The notes beneath the pieces are model-generated. The model was given only the letters and a program-made list of their open reading frames with translations, did no database searches and had not been told where the DNA came from. From contig JAFGDP010000064.1 in NCBI GenBank assembly GCA_016932075.1, positions 1 to 44,332 on the forward strand: a stretch of 44,332 bases of DNA, given 5' to 3'. Below, piece after piece: positions 44,332 to 44,332 of the stretch (its first letter is position 1; every line of letters starts with the position of its first letter). The translations under genes and the position numbers were made by a program. Origin of the DNA: Chitinispirillaceae bacterium (GTDB taxonomy: Bacteria; Fibrobacterota; Chitinivibrionia; Chitinivibrionales; Chitinispirillaceae).

Positions 44332-44332
44332 A

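Overview
The window reads as chromosomal DNA of a Gram-negative, probably anaerobic bacterium. An outer membrane is implied by a TonB-dependent receptor, lipoproteins and several ExbB/ExbD/TonB-like genes. Anaerobic life is implied by a tungsten-type aldehyde oxidoreductase (AOR) with many Fe-S centres and no oxygen-linked genes. The roughly 1027-residue SecA with an expanded region before its second helicase half, the AgmX/TonB-type energisers and the secreted M6 protease with a beta-rich C-terminal tail suggest the FCB group, perhaps a Fibrobacterota relative. That placement is inference. I saw no tRNA, rRNA, CRISPR array, insertion sequence or phage gene.

Region 1 (1-14156) is a tungsten/molybdenum island. 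A TonB-dependent receptor and a lipoprotein (minus strand) diverge from a plus-strand series: tungstate ABC transporter (tupABC), a ModE-like regulator without a metal-binding domain, a tiny CQLGCF protein, a MobB-like P-loop protein, moeA, moaA, moaC, a MOSC protein and a mogA/moaB protein. A ModE-box-like inverted repeat lies between the two divergent units. The series continues into the most striking feature. The AOR fold is cut in two: its N-terminal domain is fused to NuoE- and NuoF/HydB-like modules and two ferredoxin clusters (906 aa), and its C-terminal domains are fused behind a NuoG/HydA-like Fe-S module (668 aa). A ThiF-like activating enzyme and a ThiS/MoaD-like carrier ending in Gly-Gly follow. 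Together they look like uptake, cofactor synthesis and one multi-centre redox enzyme.

Region 2 (14157-23410) holds a candidate small RNA, an Nfu-type Fe-S protein, a DUF116 protein, an XPB-like helicase, and a housekeeping run of purA, a bifunctional-nuclease/UVR protein, panD, a LytR_C protein and rsfS. A divergent Tex-like protein and a 17-codon Ala/Lys gene lie on the minus strand.

Region 3 (23657-35642) begins with a LOG-family protein and a fusion of an L,D-transpeptidase domain to a MurC/Mpl-like ligase. A long minus-strand operon then runs from a good sigma70-type promoter near 35350: small exported protein, ExbB, an ExbB-ExbD fusion whose ExbD half has Asn at the usual proton-carrying Asp, a separate ExbD that keeps the Asp, an AgmX/TonB-like protein, PilZ, a FliL-like protein, secA and tmk. 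A small zinc-ribbon gene lies upstream.

Region 4 (35799-44331) has the M6 protease, a membrane histidine kinase with a degenerate C-terminal domain, a divergent three-gene unit (ADP-ribosylglycohydrolase, a PfkB-like protein lacking the catalytic Asp, a CgeB-like glycosyltransferase) and a TPR protein with a TonB-like C-terminus.
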